Assembly (NCBI GenBank): GCA_017936025.1 | Contig: JAGBGL010000022.1 | Location: 1 to 8,038, forward strand | From: Bacillota bacterium | GTDB lineage: Bacteria; Bacillota; Clostridia; Peptostreptococcales; Anaerovoracaceae | Reading direction: 5' to 3' | DNA: 8,038 nucleotides | Shown here: positions 4,747 to 8,038 of the stretch, piece by piece | Layout of the letters: each line of letters opens with the position of its first letter | Numbering within the stretch: the stretch's first letter is position 1 | Translations under genes and position numbers: made by a program | The notes under the pieces: model-generated | The model's database searches: none | Seen by the model: only the letters and a program-made list of their open reading frames with translations | What the model was told of the DNA's origin: nothing

Positions 4747-4771
4747 GCAAACCGGTTGACCGCGGGTTTGC
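4747..4771. repeat. Inverted repeat across the birA -35 box (candidate operator)
   Basis: GCAAACC (4747-4753) and GGTTTGC (4765-4771) are perfect seven-base arms around an 11-base centre that contains the -35 hexamer. The spacing suits a dimeric repressor, but no known operator consensus is recognised. Confidence 0.45.
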
Positions 4772-4784
4772 CAGTTGCTATACT
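4756..4784 (+). promoter_or_regulatory. Promoter of the birA-kbl-DUF2628 unit
   Basis: TTGACC (4756-4761), a 17-base spacer and TATACT (4779-4784) preceded by TGC (extended -10). The start near 4791 gives a leader of only about 16 bases, too short for a riboswitch. Confidence 0.75.
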
Positions 4785-4806
4785 TTTCGTATAAACGGAG
4801 GTTTTC

Positions 4807-5586
4807 ATGTCAGCAGAAAAATTTATGACAAAAGAAGGAATCGCAGAGCATCTTGACCGCGATATCCCTTTATATATTTTTGACACCATAGACTCGACAA
4901 ACACTTATGCAAAAATGCTCGCTGCAGAAGGTGCGGAACACGGAACGACAGTTATCGCACTCCAGCAGACTGGAGGAAGAGGCCGCCTCGGACGCAGCTT
5001 CCATGCGCCTCCCGGAACAGGCATTTACATGAGTATCGTGCTGAAAACAGAATCCGATTTCAGCAAAGCCCTGATGGCTACAACCGCTGCATCCGTTGCA
5101 GTCTGCCGGGCAGTCAGTGCAGTCTGCAGCGCGGAAGCGCAAATCAAATGGGTAAACGACATTTATCTCGATGGCAAAAAAGTATGCGGCATCCTCACGG
5201 AAGCCATTACTGAAAACGGACTTCCAAAGGCACTCGTTGTCGGTATTGGCATCAACTGCTCCACCATAGGTTTCCCGGAGGAACTGCTGGATATCGCAGG
5301 CGCCATCGACGGAAACTACGATCCGCAGCAGCTGACTGCACAGGTAATAAACGAACTGCTGGCACTGGCAGTTAACATGGACCCCCGGGAATTTATCGGT
5401 GAATACAAAGACCGCAGCATGGTCATAGGCAAGACTGTAAAAGTTTACAAGGGCGGTTACTCACCTGACGCGCATGGTCTGCCGGCAAGAGTCCTGGACA
5501 TCGATAATTCCGGAGGGCTGAAAGTGATATACAGCAGCGGACTGCGCGAGACGCTTTCCAGCGGGGAGATTTCTATAAGACTATAA
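4807..5586 (+). CDS. birA: Biotin--[acetyl-CoA-carboxylase] ligase, class I, 259 residues
   Basis: This cytosolic enzyme makes biotinyl-AMP from biotin and ATP and attaches biotin to the acceptor lysine of carboxylase or decarboxylase subunits. The catalytic domain begins almost at once: DSTN (29-32), the adenylate-binding loop GGRGRLGR (56-63) with HAPPGTG (66-72), KWVND (114-118), KKVCGILTE (124-132) and GIGIN (146-150). A small C-terminal SH3-like domain covers about 205-258. The winged-helix DNA-binding domain of E. coli BirA is absent, so this is a class I ligase that cannot itself repress biotin genes through an N-terminal HTH. ATG 4807 follows GGAGG (4797-4801) by five bases; the alternative Met7 lacks a ribosome binding site. 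It is first in a unit with kbl (41-base gap) and a DUF2628 gene. It ends in tandem stops, TAATAA. Confidence 0.95.
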   Translation: MSAEKFMTKEGIAEHLDRDIPLYIFDTIDSTNTYAKMLAAEGAEHGTTVIALQQTGGRGRLGRSFHAPPGTGIYMSIVLKTESDFSKALMATTAASVAVCRAVSAVCSAEAQIKWVNDIYLDGKKVCGILTEAITENGLPKALVVGIGINCSTIGFPEELLDIAGAIDGNYDPQQLTAQVINELLALAVNMDPREFIGEYKDRSMVIGKTVKVYKGGYSPDAHGLPARVLDIDNSGGLKVIYSSGLRETLSSGEISIRL

Positions 5587-5592
5587 TAAGGA

Positions 5593-5611
5593 GCGTGGCA
5601 TACTGCCGCGC
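5593..5611 (+). other. Small hairpin between birA and kbl
   Basis: GCGTGGC (5593-5599) can pair with GCCGCGC (5605-5611), one pair being G-T, around a five-base loop. It lies directly before the GGGGAG ribosome binding site of kbl (5613-5618). No T-run follows, so it is not a terminator; it may tune translation or mark an RNA processing point. Confidence 0.4.
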
Positions 5612-5627
5612 CGGGGAGACTACAATT

Positions 5628-6821
5628 ATGAGCAAGAAAGATATTTTACAGATTTTCGCCGACGAAGTAACTTCTATCCGTCAGCAGGGATTATATAAAA
5701 ACGAGCTTCCGTTCGTTTCTGCACAGGGCGCAAAAGTCACACTGGCTGACGGACGTGAAGTTGTAAACATGTGCGCTAACAACTACCTGGGCCTGGGCAA
5801 CAACCCCCGCCTCATCGAGGCAGCAAAGCGCACGTATGATGAAAAAGGATACGGAATGGCTTCCGTAAGATTTATATGCGGGACTCAGGACATCCACAAA
5901 CAGCTGGAAGCAAAGCTCTGCAGTTTTTTCGGGATGGAAGATGCTATCCTCTACTCTTCCTGCTTTGATGCGAATGCGGGGCTGTTCGAAACGCTTCTGG
6001 GTGAAAACGACGCAGTCATCAGCGATGAACTGAATCATGCTTCCATCATCGATGGCGTACGTCTGTGCAAAGCGAAACGATACCGCTATAAAAATAATGA
6101 TATGACAGATCTCGAGAAGCAGCTGCAGGATGCAGACGCGGCAGGCGCACGCATCAAGCTGATCGCTACGGACGGGGTTTTCTCCATGGATGGCATAATT
6201 GCTGACCTCGCAGGAGTTTGTGATCTGGCCGATAAATACAACGCCCTGGTCATGGTTGACGACAGCCATGCTGCAGGCTTCGTCGGACCTACAGGCCGCG
6301 GCGCATGTGAACACTGCGGAGTCATGGGGCGTGTGGACATCATCACCGGCACTCTCGGTAAAGCACTGGGCGGTGCTTCAGGCGGATATACACTGGCTTC
6401 CCGCGAGATCGTCGAGCTGCTGCGTCAGAGAAGCAGACCTTACCTCTTCTCCAACACACTGGCTCCTGCTATCGCCGGTGCCAGCATCGAGACACTGACT
6501 ATGCTGGACGAAAGCACCAAGCTGCGCGACCACCTGGAAAGCCTGACGGCTTATTACCGCAAAAAGCTTGCGGACAACGGATTTGACGTTATCCCGGGAA
6601 CGCATCCATGTGTTCCTGTGATGTTCTACGATGAACTGAAGGCCGGTGCTTATGCGAAAAAAATGGTGGAAAAAGGCTTCTATGTTGTGGCTTTCTCTTA
6701 TCCTGTTGTACCGAAAGGAAAGGCCCGCATCAGAACACAGGTCTGCGCCAGCCACACTTACGAAGATATCGACCGCATCGTAGCGGCGTTCGTTGAAACC
6801 CGCAATGAACTTGGTAAATAG
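5628..6821 (+). CDS. kbl: Glycine C-acetyltransferase (2-amino-3-ketobutyrate CoA ligase), 397 residues
   Basis: This PLP enzyme of the alpha-oxoamine synthase family cleaves 2-amino-3-ketobutyrate with CoA to glycine and acetyl-CoA, the second step of threonine catabolism. It runs co-linear with E. coli Kbl (398 residues), which I compare from memory; strongly conserved stretches include NMCANNYLGLGN (47-58), MASVRFICGTQD (77-88), SSCFDAN (110-116), LNHASIIDGVRLCKAKRYRY (135-154) and DGVFSMDG (182-189). VMVDDSHA (208-215) holds Asp211 and His214. The PLP lysine is Lys245 in TGTLGKALGG (240-249), and RPYLFSN (270-276) and VVPKGKARIRTQ (360-371) follow. GTG 5595 would add 11 residues, but its AAGGAG is only one base away; ATG 5628 with GGGGAG (5613-5618) matches the family N-terminus. 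The usual partner tdh (threonine dehydrogenase) is not adjacent; birA lies upstream and a membrane protein downstream. The related BioF reaction is a less likely alternative. Confidence 0.95.
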   Translation: MSKKDILQIFADEVTSIRQQGLYKNELPFVSAQGAKVTLADGREVVNMCANNYLGLGNNPRLIEAAKRTYDEKGYGMASVRFICGTQDIHKQLEAKLCSFFGMEDAILYSSCFDANAGLFETLLGENDAVISDELNHASIIDGVRLCKAKRYRYKNNDMTDLEKQLQDADAAGARIKLIATDGVFSMDGIIADLAGVCDLADKYNALVMVDDSHAAGFVGPTGRGACEHCGVMGRVDIITGTLGKALGGASGGYTLASREIVELLRQRSRPYLFSNTLAPAIAGASIETLTMLDESTKLRDHLESLTAYYRKKLADNGFDVIPGTHPCVPVMFYDELKAGAYAKKMVEKGFYVVAFSYPVVPKGKARIRTQVCASHTYEDIDRIVAAFVETRNELGK

Positions 6822-6830
6822 GAGGGTATT

Positions 6831-7304
6831 ATGGAATCAAGATTCGAAAAAAGAACTTTATACATTCAGGATAATGCCGGTCATTATCTGAACAAATTCG
6901 GAATAATGGAATCTACAGGAAACAAAATCTCATGGAACTGGTGTGCATTCTTCTTTACATCCACATGGATGATCTACAGAAAAATGTACAAACCGGCGAT
7001 CTTCGTGATGATTATCGAATATCTGGCTATCCCGTTTCTGGCGGCGCTTTTCTCAGGTTCATTTATCCTGGGAACGCTCACAACCTCTATCGGCTCGTCA
7101 CTGTCTCTTGCTGTGAGCATATTGCTCGGACTGTTCGGGAACTACATTTATATGAAACACATCGACGAACTGATGGACAAAGAGCCATTTGATGATCAGT
7201 TTGGCTATCAGCAGAAATACGGCGGCATAAGCTGGAAGCTGGTCGTTATATTCATAATCATCGGAAATATACTCAGCCTCGCTGTAGAAAAAGTACTGTT
7301 CTAA
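6831..7304 (+). CDS. DUF2628-family membrane protein, 157 residues
   Basis: The N-terminal part is soluble and contains the family hallmark: a segment rich in Trp and Phe, ISWNWCAFFFTSTWMIYRKMY (33-53), corresponding to the 'NWaaFfFgpfWllYRKMy' region of DUF2628 proteins. Three hydrophobic segments follow at about 55-76, 79-107 and 134-155, separated by a charged loop, KHIDELMDKEPFDDQFGY (109-126). There is no signal peptide. The role of DUF2628 proteins is not established. ATG 6831 is preceded by AGGAGG (6820-6825), which overlaps the kbl stop codon TAG; the nine-base gap points to translational coupling within the birA-kbl unit. Base composition is like the neighbours. A possible link to amino-acid or acyl-CoA metabolism follows only from position. 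Confidence 0.82.
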   Translation: MESRFEKRTLYIQDNAGHYLNKFGIMESTGNKISWNWCAFFFTSTWMIYRKMYKPAIFVMIIEYLAIPFLAALFSGSFILGTLTTSIGSSLSLAVSILLGLFGNYIYMKHIDELMDKEPFDDQFGYQQKYGGISWKLVVIFIIIGNILSLAVEKVLF

Positions 7305-7332
7305 AACCCTGCCTACAGGGTAAAACCTGACT

Positions 7333-7369
7333 AAAAAACGCTGACCGCAATGGTCAGCGTTTATTTTTT
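7333..7369. terminator. Bidirectional terminator between the birA operon and cysK
   Basis: AAACGCTGACC (7336-7346) pairs with GGTCAGCGTTT (7352-7362) around GCAAT. A T-rich tract follows on the plus strand (7360-7369), and a run of A's at 7333-7338 provides the T-run on the minus strand. A weaker hairpin without T-run, ACCCTG/CAGGGT (7306-7321), lies just after the DUF2628 stop. Confidence 0.92.
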
Positions 7370-8038
7370 ATAAAGAACTCAGGTATCTTTCGCCTGTGTC
7401 AGGCATGATAACTACGATTTTCTTTCCTGTATATTCGATCCTCTTCGCAACCTGCAGAGCTGCATGCAGTGCCGCTCCGGAGGAAATTCCGACGAACAGG
7501 CCTTCAGTCTGTGCCAGATCCTTCATTGTTGCGATCGCATCTTCATCTTCGACCTGAACGATCTCATCATAAATCTCAGTATCCAGAACTTCAGGGATGA
7601 AATTAGCACCGATCCCCTGGATCTTGTGAGGGCCCGCCTCTCCGCCGGACAGCAGCGGGGAAGCCGCTGGTTCCACCGCGATGACTTTGATATCAGGATT
7701 CTTTTCCTTAAGATATTTACCGACGCCTGTGATAGTTCCGCCTGTACCTACTGCAGAAACCAGCACATCTACAGTGCCTTCTGTATCCTCCCAGATCTCA
7801 GGACCTGTGGACAGGTAGTGTATCTGTGAGTTGGCAGGATTTTCGAACTGGCCCATGATGATGCTGTTGTGGATCTCTTTCTGCAGTTCTTCAGCCTTTG
7901 CGATCGCACCTTTCATGCCTTCGGCAGCAGGAGTCAGAACCAGTTCCGCGCCATACGCAGTCATCAGTTTTTTGCGCTCTTCGCTCATGTTTTCAGGCAT
8001 AACAATGATAGTTCTGTAACCGCGGGAAGCAGCTGTCA
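7368..8038 (-). CDS. cysK: Cysteine synthase A (O-acetylserine sulfhydrylase), C-terminal part
   Basis: This PLP enzyme makes cysteine from O-acetylserine and sulfide in the cytosol. About 223 residues are present and the frame stays open to the right edge, so the gene is cut by the window, not broken: the codons before the internal Met at 8000 read TAASRGYRTIIV, continuous with MPENMSEERK as in CysK. The visible part includes the phosphate-binding loop VGTGGTITGVGKYL (about 7751-7710), the CysK-typical VEPAASPLLSGGEAGPHKIQ, then GANFIPEVLD, ISSGAALHAAL and the terminal MPDTGERYLS. The PLP lysine and the substrate-binding TSGNTG loop would lie in the missing N-terminal third. The CysM type is less likely given the SPLLSGGEAGPHKIQGIGA segment. 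The stop TAA (7370-7368) overlaps the edge of the shared terminator. Confidence 0.95.
   Translation of the reverse strand, partial: TAASRGYRTIIVMPENMSEERKKLMTAYGAELVLTPAAEGMKGAIAKAEELQKEIHNSIIMGQFENPANSQIHYLSTGPEIWEDTEGTVDVLVSAVGTGGTITGVGKYLKEKNPDIKVIAVEPAASPLLSGGEAGPHKIQGIGANFIPEVLDTEIYDEIVQVEDEDAIATMKDLAQTEGLFVGISSGAALHAALQVAKRIEYTGKKIVVIMPDTGERYLSSL

Noticed and set aside
7368..8038. cysK considered as a truncated pseudogene because the first internal Met is at 8000
   Set aside because: The frame continues without a stop to the window edge with CysK-like residues, so it is only cut by the window.

Overview
The window looks like a chromosomal stretch from an anaerobic, low-to-mid GC Bacillota, most likely a clostridial gut-type bacterium. 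The reasons are the strong AGGAGG-type ribosome binding sites, the near-consensus sigma-A promoters, the compact genes separated by hairpin-plus-T-run terminators, and close relatives of Firmicutes families (AEC permease, DUF4430 lipoprotein, DUF2628 membrane protein, a fragment resembling the anaerobic ribonucleotide reductase). This assignment is inference; no rRNA or other phylogenetic marker is present.

Layout. Positions 1-15 hold the first five codons of a minus-strand gene with a promoter at about 106-134. Positions 262-438 encode a 58-residue protein of unknown function with its own promoter and a terminator shared with the convergent gene at 487-921, a small four-helix, ferritin-like protein. 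Positions 1053-1334 (minus) encode a 93-residue protein whose C-terminal half resembles the glycyl-radical loop of NrdD without the rest of the enzyme. It diverges from an AEC-family permease (1537-2466) across a compact two-promoter region.

A tRNA-Arg(CCT) with its own promoter and strong terminator follows (2585-2660). Downstream is an unusual non-coding stretch of about 330 bases. It starts with a 19-base inverted copy of the tRNA T-arm/acceptor region and then carries a cluster of TCCGATAA/TTATCGGA motifs in both orientations.

The right half is metabolic: alr (alanine racemase, D-alanine for the cell wall) with a DUF4430 lipoprotein in one transcription unit ending at a perfect palindromic terminator; then birA (biotin protein ligase without a DNA-binding domain), kbl (glycine C-acetyltransferase) and a DUF2628 membrane protein in a second unit. 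The convergent 3' part of cysK (cysteine synthase) runs off the right edge.

No complete new multi-gene defence or mobile system is visible. The parts most worth a second look are the stand-alone NrdD-like radical-domain protein, the tRNA-derived inverted repeat beside the TCCGATAA motif array, the 58-residue orphan, and the pairing of kbl with birA without tdh.
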